Below, piece after piece: positions 19,947 to 27,871 of a DNA stretch of 64,000 nucleotides. This DNA comes from an uncultured Cohaesibacter sp. (GTDB lineage Bacteria > Pseudomonadota > Alphaproteobacteria > Rhizobiales > Cohaesibacteraceae): contig NZ_OY782763.1 in the NCBI RefSeq assembly GCF_963678225.1, forward strand, positions 372,001 through 436,000, in the 5' to 3' direction. The position numbers and the translations under genes were made by a program. Each line of letters opens with the position of its first letter. Within the stretch, counting starts at the first letter, position 1. The notes beneath the pieces were generated by a model. It was not told the origin of the DNA, did no database searches, and saw only the letters and a program-made list of their open reading frames with translations.

Positions 19947-20331
19947 TGCAAAGGCTTCGGCCTTTCTGCTGATCATGACAGCCGCATTTTGCCTTTCGCC
20001 CTTGCCGGGGAGAGCTGCCGACAACAATCTGCCCCCTTATGAGCAGAATCTCAGACGTTTGAGTTCAATCGTTGGTGCTCTCATGTATCTTGATCCTCTA
20101 TGCAACGGCAGCGATCCCAAAGACTGGTATTTTCAAATGGCGGCCCTGCTGGAAGCCGAGAATGCCGACGATGCGCGCGCACGGCAGCTTAAAGATCATT
20201 TCAACAAGAGTTACCTCACCTATTCAAAGACTTATAGAAGCTGCAATGATCAGGCACGTAAGGCAACCCGCCTCTATCACAGCGAAGGCCAATCCCTGCT
20301 CGCAACGCTAAAGCTGAAACACGCGCGTTAA
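19915..20331 (+). CDS. Conserved exported protein of TIGR02301 type
   Basis: A 138-residue exported protein of unknown function found in Hyphomicrobiales. The N-terminus has a hydrophobic signal segment AFLLIMTAAFCLSPLPGRAA. The mature part shows the family pattern NLRRLSSIVGALMYLDPLC, DWYFQMAALLEAENADDARARQLKDHFNKSY and CNDQARKATRLYHSEGQSL. ATG 19915 overlaps parE by 32 nt, suggesting translational coupling. A TTG at 19897 would only lengthen the leader. The family name is recalled from pattern, not searched. Confidence 0.8.
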   Translation: MPNLRPILTFNAKASAFLLIMTAAFCLSPLPGRAADNNLPPYEQNLRRLSSIVGALMYLDPLCNGSDPKDWYFQMAALLEAENADDARARQLKDHFNKSYLTYSKTYRSCNDQARKATRLYHSEGQSLLATLKLKHAR

Positions 20332-20344
20332 CCATATAGGTTAA
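20328..20344. repeat. Small inverted repeat at the end of the TIGR02301-type gene
   Basis: TTAACC-ATATA-GGTTAA overlaps the stop codon of the preceding gene, about 200 nt upstream of the next one. It could act as an operator. Confidence 0.35.
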
Positions 20345-20545
20345 ATCCTCAGGAAAACCTTAACCTTTCGGTAAGGAATCGCCCGCAGATCAGCAGAATC
20401 TGCTATCCCTTGGATATCGATAACAGAATCAACATCTTGGGATTCCATCCGCGAAACCGCGCGTAAGCTTTAACAAAACAGGCCCGCGTCTTGCGACAGA
20501 GTTCCCGGATAATGACAAACACTCGTTCCGAGGAGACGCGCATCT

Positions 20546-20824
20546 ATGGCCGACCAAACAATCGTGAATCAAGGCTCAGCCCCGGAAAAAGACATGCGCG
20601 ATATCGACAAGCAGAAACAGCAAGCGCTATGCATTCTTGGCGACTTGTGGGATCAGGCGTCTGATGACGGTATGAACATCGATTGTCTGGCGCACGCAGC
20701 CCTGTTTCAGGCACTCAGCAGCCTCGTTCTGGCATATGGCGAAGAAACCGTCGCCGAATTCTGTTCGGATTTGCCAGACAGGATCCTTTGCGGCGACTAT
20801 ACTCTGGATCGACGCATTCAGTAG
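20546..20824 (+). CDS. Small conserved protein of unknown function
   Basis: A 92-residue soluble, acidic protein. It is mostly helical: ALCILGDLWDQASDDGMNIDCLAHAALFQALSSLVLAYGEETVAEFCSDLPDRI. No catalytic motif or signal peptide is present. A clear GAGGAG lies upstream of ATG 20546, which supports translation. The protein end RIQ is followed 174 nt later by an exported-protein gene on the same strand. The pattern resembles short alphaproteobacterial proteins without assigned function. Confidence 0.7.
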   Translation: MADQTIVNQGSAPEKDMRDIDKQKQQALCILGDLWDQASDDGMNIDCLAHAALFQALSSLVLAYGEETVAEFCSDLPDRILCGDYTLDRRIQ

Positions 20825-20998
20825 AAGCCGCAGCAAGTCCGACCCGCTCCCCATCTTACGCGACGCCCAAGGAGTTTATGCTTGCAAAGCAACCATGGCG
20901 CGCTAACAATTGTCAGACCACATGCAGGCCGAATACCTGCAGCAAGGTTCGCGAGTTTTTCTTTAAATAGGAAAGCGAACGTAACAAAAAGGTCTGGC

Positions 20999-21745
20999 AT
21001 GACGCTTCAGCTATTCAGAACACGCCCCTTAAGCATGGCGCTTTTGTCATTGGCTCAAGTCACCGCACTGGGCATGATCCTGTTCATGCTGCCGCAACAC
21101 TCAGCCGTTGCGGCAAGCGGCGTGACCATCAATGGCGTGGTTCCCCAGCCAGACTATTCTTCCTCCAGTCAGGGATATCCTTATTCCAGCGGTCCCGTAA
21201 GGTCTCGAGCGACCGTGAATGGTCGCTCCATCAAGGAAATGGGCGGCAAGACCTACTCCAGTTCCCCTGTGCAGGGCCCGGTCATTTTGCGAGACCTTGG
21301 CGCCCTTCCCCCGCCAGTCTGGCGCATGGCAAAAGCCATTTTCGAAGCCAGCCAAGAAGACAGCCTTGATGCCTTACGCATGGCAATCGAAATGAATGAA
21401 ATGCCGCCCAGCTTCGGTGCTGCTGCCACCAATAGCAGTGATCCCGTTGCACAGCTACGCAGCCTTTCCCAAAGCGGAGAGGATGAGGAAATTCTCAACG
21501 CGATTTTTGATACGCTGACCAGTGGCTTTGTGCATGTGGGCCAAAATTCGCCCTATGAGGCCTATGTCTGGCCTTATTTTGCGCATTACCCGATATCATC
21601 CCTTAACACGGCACAAAAAGAAGAATTACGCCAGCTCTTGCCACAGGATGCCTACCAGAAAACCATGCTATCTGGGCAGTATGCTTATTTTATACTTGGC
21701 ATCAGCCCTGATGGCGTCTGGCAATATTTCTTCAAAGAGCAATAA
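20999..21745 (+). CDS. Exported protein of unknown function
   Basis: A 248-residue protein with a signal peptide (MALLSLAQVTALGMILFMLPQHSAVAA). A Ser/Tyr/Gly-rich linker (~40-70) leads to a folded C-terminal part with LPPPVWRMAKAIFEASQEDSLDALRMAIEMNEMPPSF, YEAYVWPYFAHYPISSLNTAQKEELRQLLPQDAYQ and a final aromatic run GVWQYFFKEQ. The YVWPYFA segment recalls a family of periplasmic rhizobial proteins, but I cannot name a function. The frame is open from 20882. ATG 20999 has AAGG at proper distance and puts the hydrophobic stretch where a signal peptide should be. Confidence 0.75.
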   Translation: MTLQLFRTRPLSMALLSLAQVTALGMILFMLPQHSAVAASGVTINGVVPQPDYSSSSQGYPYSSGPVRSRATVNGRSIKEMGGKTYSSSPVQGPVILRDLGALPPPVWRMAKAIFEASQEDSLDALRMAIEMNEMPPSFGAAATNSSDPVAQLRSLSQSGEDEEILNAIFDTLTSGFVHVGQNSPYEAYVWPYFAHYPISSLNTAQKEELRQLLPQDAYQKTMLSGQYAYFILGISPDGVWQYFFKEQ

Positions 21746-21879
21746 TCCGCCCGCCTAGCGACAAATTGCGACTTTTCAGCTCTTGAAATAGCCGCTAATC
21801 TTGCCATATCAGAAATTGCACCTGCCAATAGCATCTATTTTTTATCGAACGCATTTCTTGATAGGCACGGGAACACGGC

Positions 21880-22356
21880 ATGAAACGGTCAAAGGATCCA
21901 CGGAACAAGCGACTCTTAGCGCCCCTTCATGCCAATCGCCATGAGCAATATAAGCGCAAGAAGCACAGCCTGAAGCCCCACAGCCCCCAGAGTTACGGCG
22001 ACGTTGTACGGCGCACGTTCTTCTTTCAGCTCAGACTAGCCGCAGACAATCTGCGCGATTTGATGCTAAGCCCGATCGCCATCGTGGCGGCGTTGCTCGG
22101 ACTACTGCGACCGAGCGACCCATCCTGGGCGCTGGATCGTCTGATGCTTTTTGGTCGCGCGACGGATCGCTGGATCAACCTGTTTGAAGAAGAAGACAAG
22201 GATGCGCCAGATCACTCCGGCCAAACCCTTGACGATCTGCTTGATCATGTCGAAAGCAAAATCAAGACGAAGCTCGATCCAGAAACCCCGGCAGAAGACT
22301 CTTCCTGGGCGAGTTGCTTTGAGGCTTTTCAAGCTTCGCAGCAATCGCGCAAATGA
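21880..22356 (+). CDS. Conserved alphaproteobacterial protein, unknown function
   Basis: A 158-residue protein with a strongly basic N-terminus (MKRSKDPRNKRLLAP...KRKKH) and a central amphipathic to hydrophobic segment FFFQLRLAADNLRDLMLSPIAIVAALLGLLRPSD. RLMLFGRATDRWINLFEE and an acidic tail follow. The F-x-L-R-L-A-x-D...L-L-S-P-x-x-I...LRP core recurs in uncharacterised proteins of this class. It may attach to the inner membrane through the central segment. No catalytic residues are evident. Confidence 0.7.
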   Translation: MKRSKDPRNKRLLAPLHANRHEQYKRKKHSLKPHSPQSYGDVVRRTFFFQLRLAADNLRDLMLSPIAIVAALLGLLRPSDPSWALDRLMLFGRATDRWINLFEEEDKDAPDHSGQTLDDLLDHVESKIKTKLDPETPAEDSSWASCFEAFQASQQSRK

Positions 22357-22586
22357 TATAATCACTTTTTACAACAGCAGGTTTTACTGTGCCCAATTGA
22401 AATTTGGGGAAAATTGTCCAATTTCCAGTTTTAGCATCTCAAATAAACCGTATTTGCCGCATTGCATTGACAAATTCGCTCAAAATCGTATGGTTCCGCC
22501 AACTTCTAAAACCTATGCACGTTTTCAGTTTTACTTAATTATGAGAATTACCGAAAACGCAGCGCAACAATTGGTTCCATCATCTG

Positions 22587-24083
22587 ATGAATTTTTCGGA
22601 TCTAGGTCTGAGTGAAAAAGTGCTCGCAGCAGTGAAATCTGCTGGGTATGAAAAGCCAACCCCAATTCAAGAGCAGGCAATTCCTCATGTCCTTGCCCGC
22701 AAGGATGTTCTGGGGGTGGCCCAAACCGGTACGGGCAAGACTGCCTCTTTCACGCTTCCAATGCTCTCTTTGCTTGAGAGCGGCCGCGCAAGAGCGCGCA
22801 TGCCACGCACTCTCATTTTGGAACCAACCAGAGAATTGGCCGCTCAAGTTGAGCAGAGCTTCTCTTCTTACGGTCAGAACCATAAACTGACAGTAGCCCT
22901 TCTGATTGGTGGTGTATCCTTCGCCGAACAGCTCAAAAAGCTGGATCGTGGTGCGGATGTACTGATCGCGACCCCGGGCCGCCTTCTGGACCATTTCGAA
23001 CGAGGCAAACTGCTGTTGACCGGCGTTGACACCTTTGTTGTCGACGAAGCCGACCGCATGCTGGATATGGGTTTCATTCCCGATATTGAGCGAATTTGTA
23101 AACTTTTGCCTTTCACCCGTCAGACCGTTTTCTTCTCTGCGACCATGCCAAAGGAAATTCAGCGCTTGGCTGATCAATTCCTGCATAATCCGGTGAAGGT
23201 GGAAGTCGCTCCGGCAGCCTCGACCGCAAAAACCATCACGCAGCGTCTCATCTCCTCCGGTTCCAAACCGTGGGACAAGCGCGCCGTTCTGCGGTCTCTC
23301 ATCAATGATGCCAAGGATCTGACCAACGCGATTATCTTCTGTAACCGTAAGCGCGATGTTGCAACGGTGTGTCGCTCCCTGAACAAACATGGCTTTAACG
23401 CTGGCGCGCTTCATGGTGATATGGATCAGACCTCACGCATGACGACATTGGATGGTTTCAAGAATAATGAAATCACCCTACTGGTTGCCAGCGATGTGGC
23501 CGCTCGTGGTTTGGATATCCCAACCGTCAGCCATGTGTTCAACTTCGATTTGCCAACCCACGCCGAAGATTATGTACATCGCATCGGCCGCACCGGTCGT
23601 GCTGGTCGCGAGGGTGTTGCGATCTCAATCGCAACAAAGGCTGACAAAAAATATATTGATGCAATCAAATCACTGACCGGAGATGAAGTGGAATGGATCG
23701 GAGACATCGATTTCTCCTCCCACTCCTCCGAGAATGATGAACAGGATCAGGGCAAGTCTCGCAAACCACGTCGCAGCCGCGGCAAGGCCAAGGCAGACTC
23801 AGCTAAACAAGACGAGCAGCCTAAAGAAAAGGCAGAAAAGCCGCAGCAGAAAGAGCATGCGACAGCAGCTAAGGATGAAACTCCTGCTCAACAAAGCAGT
23901 GGACGCAGATCCGGCAATGCACGTCCTGACCGCTCAGACAACAATGCGCGCAACAACAGAGGCCGATCCAAGGATCGTGGCGATAGGCAAGTGATCGGAA
24001 TGGGAGATCACGTCCCAGCATTCCTGCTTCAGCCCATCCGCCCGCCCAAGAGCAAAGAGCAAAAGAACGGCACGACTGATTGA
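22587..24083 (+). CDS. rhlE: DEAD-box RNA helicase, RhlE-like
   Basis: A 498-residue ATP-dependent RNA helicase. Motifs in order: F...GYEKPTPIQEQAIP (Q motif), AQTGTGKT (residues 45-52), PTRELA, GGVSFAEQL, TPGRLLD, VVDEADRMLDMGF, SAT, then IIFCNRKRDV, ALHGDMDQ, ASDVAARGLDIP and HRIGRTGRAGREG. The ~120-residue C-terminal tail is rich in Lys, Arg, Gln and Glu and looks disordered, typical of RhlE proteins that bind RNA or the degradosome. An AT-rich 230-bp leader lies upstream, as in many cold-induced helicase genes. RhlE is the best fit; another DEAD subgroup remains possible. Confidence 0.9.
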   Translation: MNFSDLGLSEKVLAAVKSAGYEKPTPIQEQAIPHVLARKDVLGVAQTGTGKTASFTLPMLSLLESGRARARMPRTLILEPTRELAAQVEQSFSSYGQNHKLTVALLIGGVSFAEQLKKLDRGADVLIATPGRLLDHFERGKLLLTGVDTFVVDEADRMLDMGFIPDIERICKLLPFTRQTVFFSATMPKEIQRLADQFLHNPVKVEVAPAASTAKTITQRLISSGSKPWDKRAVLRSLINDAKDLTNAIIFCNRKRDVATVCRSLNKHGFNAGALHGDMDQTSRMTTLDGFKNNEITLLVASDVAARGLDIPTVSHVFNFDLPTHAEDYVHRIGRTGRAGREGVAISIATKADKKYIDAIKSLTGDEVEWIGDIDFSSHSSENDEQDQGKSRKPRRSRGKAKADSAKQDEQPKEKAEKPQQKEHATAAKDETPAQQSSGRRSGNARPDRSDNNARNNRGRSKDRGDRQVIGMGDHVPAFLLQPIRPPKSKEQKNGTTD

Positions 24084-24170
24084 AGCTTTGCTCTCCATAA
24101 GAGCATCTAACTCTGCTGTTTTGGCAAGCAAACCGCCAGACCACTGCAGATGAGTTAACTATAACTACTA

Positions 24171-24197
24171 AAAACCCCGGTTTTCCGGGGTTTTTAT
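24171..24197 (+). terminator. Rho-independent terminator of the helicase gene
   Basis: AAAACCCCGG-TTTT-CCGGGGTTTTT hairpin followed by further T, 88 nt past the stop. Confidence 0.92.
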
Positions 24198-24313
24198 TTA
24201 TTCTATATAAGAAAAAGCAGCTCTCATTTTCCCTCTTAAGCTGTAATAACCAAGTGTTCAAGCATAGTCAAAGGTACATTTTTGGGCTTATGTGAAGCGA
24301 AAGGCTATCATAT

Positions 24314-24328
24314 TTAACGTCGTTTTAA
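24314..24328. promoter_or_regulatory. CtrA-like binding site upstream of the GGDEF gene
   Basis: TTAA-N7-TTAA matches the alphaproteobacterial CtrA motif TTAA-N7-TTAAC except for the last base (G). It is 53 nt upstream of the GTG start, where a cell-cycle regulator could act. Confidence 0.45.
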
Positions 24329-24380
24329 GCCTTACCCGACTACTATTGGGCAAAATTTTGGGGCGAACCGAGGGGATTGC

Positions 24381-25469
24381 GTGACCAGTCACGCAGCAAA
24401 CGCAATGGACAATAGCGATTTCAAACGCACATATATTTATGGTGAGTCTGCGCTGGGAAATCTGAAAAAAAATCAGATGCCGGCTTACCCTCGCAATTAT
24501 GAAATCTGGTACACCTATGCTGCCGGTTTTAATCGTGGATTGAACAAAGCAATCAACGACATTCTGAGAACAAATGGGTCTATTTCGCTCTCACAGCTTG
24601 ATACGATCTATAATGAACATTTGGCTCCGAGCCGCCTGGGCGATCGCGTTGACGAAGTTGGTGGGAAAATTTCCAGCGAGATCCGGTCCATTGTGCGTGA
24701 AGTTGAAGGCTATATTTCAGCCACCAGCCAGTATGGCGATACCCTCATGGGTGCGTCACACAATCTTTCCAAGACAGAAGACCGGAATGTCATCCGCGAA
24801 ATCGTATCTCAGTTGATTAATTCAACGAAAGAAGCCGAAGAACAGAACCGGACATTGAGTGAGCAACTCGCTGCATCTCAGGCTCAGGTTCAGCAGCTTA
24901 GAGAATCCTTGGATACGATCCGGTATGAATCCCTGACCGATGATCTGACAACTTTGGCCAATCGCAAGCATTTCGATCGTTCGCTCGAGCAGGCCATGGA
25001 AGAAGCCATTGAGAATGACGAACCACTCTCACTGCTCATGACCGACATCGATCATTTCAAAAAATTCAATGACACCTATGGTCACCAGACCGGTGATCAG
25101 GTACTTCGTCTGGTTGCCGTTGCTGTGAAGCAGAATGTCAAAGGCCGCGATGTTCCCTGCCGTTATGGAGGCGAAGAATTTGCAGTTGTTCTGCCAAACA
25201 CCAATTTGCGACAGGCAGTTGCCGTTGCCGAAAGTATCCGCAAAGCGGTCATGGCAAAAGAGCTGATCAAGCGCTCCACGGGCGAGAATCTGGGTCGCAT
25301 TACGATTTCCATCGGCTGCTCCACCCTATCCAAGGGTGATACGATGCAGGATTTGATCGAACGGGCAGACCAGTCTCTCTATACGGCAAAACGGGGCGGG
25401 CGGAATCTTGTCAAATGCGAAACCGATCCGGATGTGAATCTGCTTCTGGATGAAACCGGCGTAGCGTAA
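24381..25469 (+). CDS. GGDEF-domain diguanylate cyclase
   Basis: A 362-residue soluble protein predicted to make cyclic di-GMP. Residues 1 to ~150 form a helical domain (PRNYEIWYTYAAGFNRGLNKAI, then a coiled coil EAEEQNRTLSEQLAASQAQVQQL). The GGDEF domain follows: DDLTTLANRKHFD, LLMTDIDHFKKFNDTYGHQTGDQVL and the active-site loop G263-G264-E265-E266-F267. The product-inhibition site, normally RxxD, is KGRD (254-257), so Arg is replaced by Lys and feedback by c-di-GMP may be weaker. GTG 24381 has GAGGGG 6 nt upstream. A CtrA-like site precedes it. Confidence 0.93.
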   Translation: MTSHAANAMDNSDFKRTYIYGESALGNLKKNQMPAYPRNYEIWYTYAAGFNRGLNKAINDILRTNGSISLSQLDTIYNEHLAPSRLGDRVDEVGGKISSEIRSIVREVEGYISATSQYGDTLMGASHNLSKTEDRNVIREIVSQLINSTKEAEEQNRTLSEQLAASQAQVQQLRESLDTIRYESLTDDLTTLANRKHFDRSLEQAMEEAIENDEPLSLLMTDIDHFKKFNDTYGHQTGDQVLRLVAVAVKQNVKGRDVPCRYGGEEFAVVLPNTNLRQAVAVAESIRKAVMAKELIKRSTGENLGRITISIGCSTLSKGDTMQDLIERADQSLYTAKRGGRNLVKCETDPDVNLLLDETGVA

Positions 25470-25483
25470 TCACATATGAATAT

Positions 25484-25510
25484 AAAAAAGCGGCCGTTGG
25501 CCGCTTTTTT
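25484..25510. terminator. Bidirectional terminator between the GGDEF gene and sufA
   Basis: AAAAAAGCGGCC-GTT-GGCCGCTTTTTT. The hairpin has T-runs on both strands and serves the convergent GGDEF (+) and suf (-) transcripts. Confidence 0.92.
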
Positions 25511-25541
25511 CATAGATCAACAGCGCTGATCGCACACAGGA

Positions 25542-25928
25542 TTAGGCGTGGCTCTTCATCGCTTCCAGAGCAGACGGATCTACCGGGGTCAGTTCTACCG
25601 ATTCACCACAACCACAGGCCGAAGTCTGATTAGGGTTATTAAATGTTAGCCCCGAGCGGAACTTGGTCTGTTCATAGCCCAGCTCCGTGCCCAGAAGAAA
25701 CAGAACAGCTTTGGGGTCGACAAACACTGACACGCCCTTGTCTTCAACAAGATCATCAGCTGGATTCACTTCTGTTACCTTGTCCAGAACATATTCCATA
25801 CCGGCACAGCCACCATTCTTCACACCGATGCGAATGCCCTTTACCGGTTCATCGGCAGTGTCGACAACTGAGCGGATAAAATCGGCCGCTTCATCGGAAA
25901 TGGTCAGAACCTGAAATTTGCCAGCCAT
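25542..25928 (-). CDS. sufA: Iron-sulfur cluster assembly accessory protein SufA
   Basis: A 128-residue A-type carrier that takes Fe-S clusters from the SufBCD scaffold to target enzymes. The three ligand cysteines are Cys41 (NGGCAGMEY), Cys105 and Cys107 (SACGCGES). The frame is open to 25946, but ATG 25928 (MAGKFQVLTISDEAA) with AAGGTG upstream fits relatives better. It is the last gene of the suf operon. The junction with sufT holds a 22-bp palindrome, and the operon ends at the shared terminator 25484-25510. Confidence 0.94.
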   Translation of the reverse strand: MAGKFQVLTISDEAADFIRSVVDTADEPVKGIRIGVKNGGCAGMEYVLDKVTEVNPADDLVEDKGVSVFVDPKAVLFLLGTELGYEQTKFRSGLTFNNPNQTSACGCGESVELTPVDPSALEAMKSHA

Positions 25929-26027
25929 GGTGGCACCTTCTTTCATATATCTGTCGCATCATTGCGTTGGCATCAAATGCACAACGACATTCATCTCGTG
26001 AACAGGTCTCTCGCAGGCCACAAGCGA

Positions 26028-26049
26028 CATCTTCTCTGAAGAGAAGATG
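26028..26049. repeat. Palindrome in the sufT-sufA junction
   Basis: Perfect 10-bp arms CATCTTCTCT and AGAGAAGATG around a 2-nt centre. It lies 54 nt beyond sufT and 99 nt before sufA, so sufA may have an operator or processing site of its own. Confidence 0.6.
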
Positions 26050-26103
26050 ACGATTGCACCCTCTGGCAAAACCGGAACTGAACGACCATCGGGCGCCAGT
26101 CGA

Positions 26104-26496
26104 TCAATACCAATTGATGGCAATCTTGGCTTCTTCACTCATCCGGTCTGGCGTCCAGGGTGGATCAAACACCATATTGACCTTGACGATTCCAACTCCG
26201 GCAACCGAGCTAACGGCATTTTCAACCCAAGACGGCATCTCACCAGCAACCGGACAGCCCGGCGCAGTCAGAGTCATATCAATCTCGACATTCCGATCAT
26301 CATCAATATCCACCCGATAGATCAGGCCTATCTCATAGATATCAGCCGGTATTTCCGGATCATAAACGGTTTTAAGCGCCTCAACGATGTCCGCACTCAA
26401 CCGTTCCAGTTCATCCGCAGGGATGCCCGAAGCTGGAGCCATACTCGGGGCATTTGGCTCTTCTGCCTCACTATTGCTCACTGTTTCACTCATCAT
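26104..26496 (-). CDS. sufT: SUF assembly protein of the DUF59/MIP18 family (SufT)
   Basis: A 130-residue protein with a disordered acidic N-terminus (~25 residues) and a DUF59 core: IVEALKTVYDPEIPADIYEIGLIYRVDIDD, MTLTAPGCPVAGEMPSWVENAV and VNMVFDPPWTPDRMSEEAK. DPEIP and TAPGCP are the family hallmarks. Such proteins help mature Fe-S enzymes, and this place between sufS and sufA is standard in rhizobia. Two ATGs sit in tandem at the start; the first is given. Confidence 0.92.
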   Translation of the reverse strand: MMSETVSNSEAEEPNAPSMAPASGIPADELERLSADIVEALKTVYDPEIPADIYEIGLIYRVDIDDDRNVEIDMTLTAPGCPVAGEMPSWVENAVSSVAGVGIVKVNMVFDPPWTPDRMSEEAKIAINWY

Positions 26497-26523
26497 TATG
26501 AACCCATTTCTCTATTTCTAGCC

Positions 26524-26536
26524 TTGGCGGCGCCAA
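26524..26536. repeat. Small palindrome in the sufS-sufT junction
   Basis: TTGGCG-G-CGCCAA. It is short and has almost no loop, so it is weak on its own and is listed because most other suf junctions also hold an inverted repeat. Confidence 0.3.
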
Positions 26537-26561
26537 AGAAAATCAAAACCTCGAGGCACGC

Positions 26562-27812
26562 TCATGAGAAGAACTCCCGCGCCTTGTCCAGTGCCTCAGC
26601 AAGAATATCGATTTCTGCCTTGGTGTTGTAGAGTCCGAACGAAGCGCGACACGTAGACGTCACCCCATACCGGCTCATCAGCGGCTGAGCACAATGGGTG
26701 CCCGCGCGCACCGCAACGCCTGCCCGATCAATCACCATCGACACATCATGCGCGTGAATGCCCTCCAGCTCAAAGGAGATGATCGCTCCTTTGTCTCTGG
26801 CATTTCCGAAAATGCGCAGTGCATTAATTGCTCCCAGCTTCTCATGAGCATAGGCCCGCAATGTCTCTTCATGCGCTGCGATTTTATCGCGCCCTATACT
26901 ATCCATATAGTCAAGCGCAACGCCCAATCCAATAGCCTGAACAATTGGTGGTGTCCCGGCCTCAAATTTGTGCGGCGCTTCACCATAGCTTACGCCGTCC
27001 AGCGTTACATCCTTGATCATCTCGCCGCCGCCCATGAAGGGAGGCATGGCATCAAGCAATTCCGCCTTGCCGTAAAGCGCGCCAATACCAGAAGGTCCAT
27101 AGAGCTTGTGCCCCGTGATGGCGAGGAAATCCACGTCGAGATCCTGCACATCAATCGGCATATGCACCGCACTCTGGCTAGCATCCACCAACACCTTGGC
27201 CCCGGCCGCATGGGCTTTCTTGATCACGTCTTTGACCGGCACAATCGTGCCGATGGCATTGGACATCTGCGTAATGGCAACGATCTTGGTCTTGTCCGTC
27301 AGGAGCTTTTCAAACTCTTCCATCAGGAAGTTGCCATCTTCATCCACCGGCACCCATTTGATCACAACACCGCGCTGTTCGCGCAGGAAGTGCCAAGGCA
27401 CAATATTGGAATGATGCTCGAGAATGGAAATGATCACCTCATCGCCTTCTTCCAAAACCATGCCGCCATAGGAATGGGCCACAAGATTGATGGCTTCGGT
27501 TGAAGAGCGGGTGAATATGACATTGTCTACCGAAGGAGCATTGAGAAAGCGGCGCACTGTTTCGCGCGCAGCTTCAAATTTATCCGTCGCCAGATTGGAG
27601 AGGAAATGCAGCCCCCTGTGCACGTTGGCATATTCATTTGAATAAGCCTCGGCGATGGCATCGATAACAGTCTTCGGCTTTTGCGCCGATGCGCCATTAT
27701 CGAAATAAACCAATGGCTTACCGTATACTTCCCGTGAGAGTATGGGGAAATCTGCACGAATGGCCTCTACGTCATAACCTTCGCTTGCTGCCACCTGAGG
27801 GGAATGCATCAT
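26562..27812 (-). CDS. sufS: Cysteine desulfurase SufS
   Basis: A 416-residue PLP enzyme that frees sulfur from L-cysteine for Fe-S assembly. Group II features: N-terminal FPILSREVYGKPLVYFDNGASAQKP, PLP-lysine Lys236 in AITGHKLYGPSGIGALYG, and the persulfide Cys374 in RAGTHCAQPLMSRYGV. The frame is open to a GTG at 27836, but ATG 27812 (or 27809) is nearer AGGA and better fits the family. It is the second desulfurase of the operon; the group I-type copy is at 31811-32998. No SufE gene is seen here. Confidence 0.95.
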   Translation of the reverse strand: MMHSPQVAASEGYDVEAIRADFPILSREVYGKPLVYFDNGASAQKPKTVIDAIAEAYSNEYANVHRGLHFLSNLATDKFEAARETVRRFLNAPSVDNVIFTRSSTEAINLVAHSYGGMVLEEGDEVIISILEHHSNIVPWHFLREQRGVVIKWVPVDEDGNFLMEEFEKLLTDKTKIVAITQMSNAIGTIVPVKDVIKKAHAAGAKVLVDASQSAVHMPIDVQDLDVDFLAITGHKLYGPSGIGALYGKAELLDAMPPFMGGGEMIKDVTLDGVSYGEAPHKFEAGTPPIVQAIGLGVALDYMDSIGRDKIAAHEETLRAYAHEKLGAINALRIFGNARDKGAIISFELEGIHAHDVSMVIDRAGVAVRAGTHCAQPLMSRYGVTSTCRASFGLYNTKAEIDILAEALDKAREFFS

Positions 27813-27830
27813 GGTCCTACATCCAATCTT

Positions 27831-27852
27831 GGGCACTCCTGAAAGAGTGCCC
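27831..27852. repeat. Hairpin in the sufD-sufS junction
   Basis: Perfect 8-bp arms GGGCACTC and GAGTGCCC with a 6-nt loop, 19 nt after the sufD stop and 18 nt before the sufS ATG. There is no T-tract. Confidence 0.65.
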
Positions 27853-27871
27853 TTCTGATATTAATTGCGCG

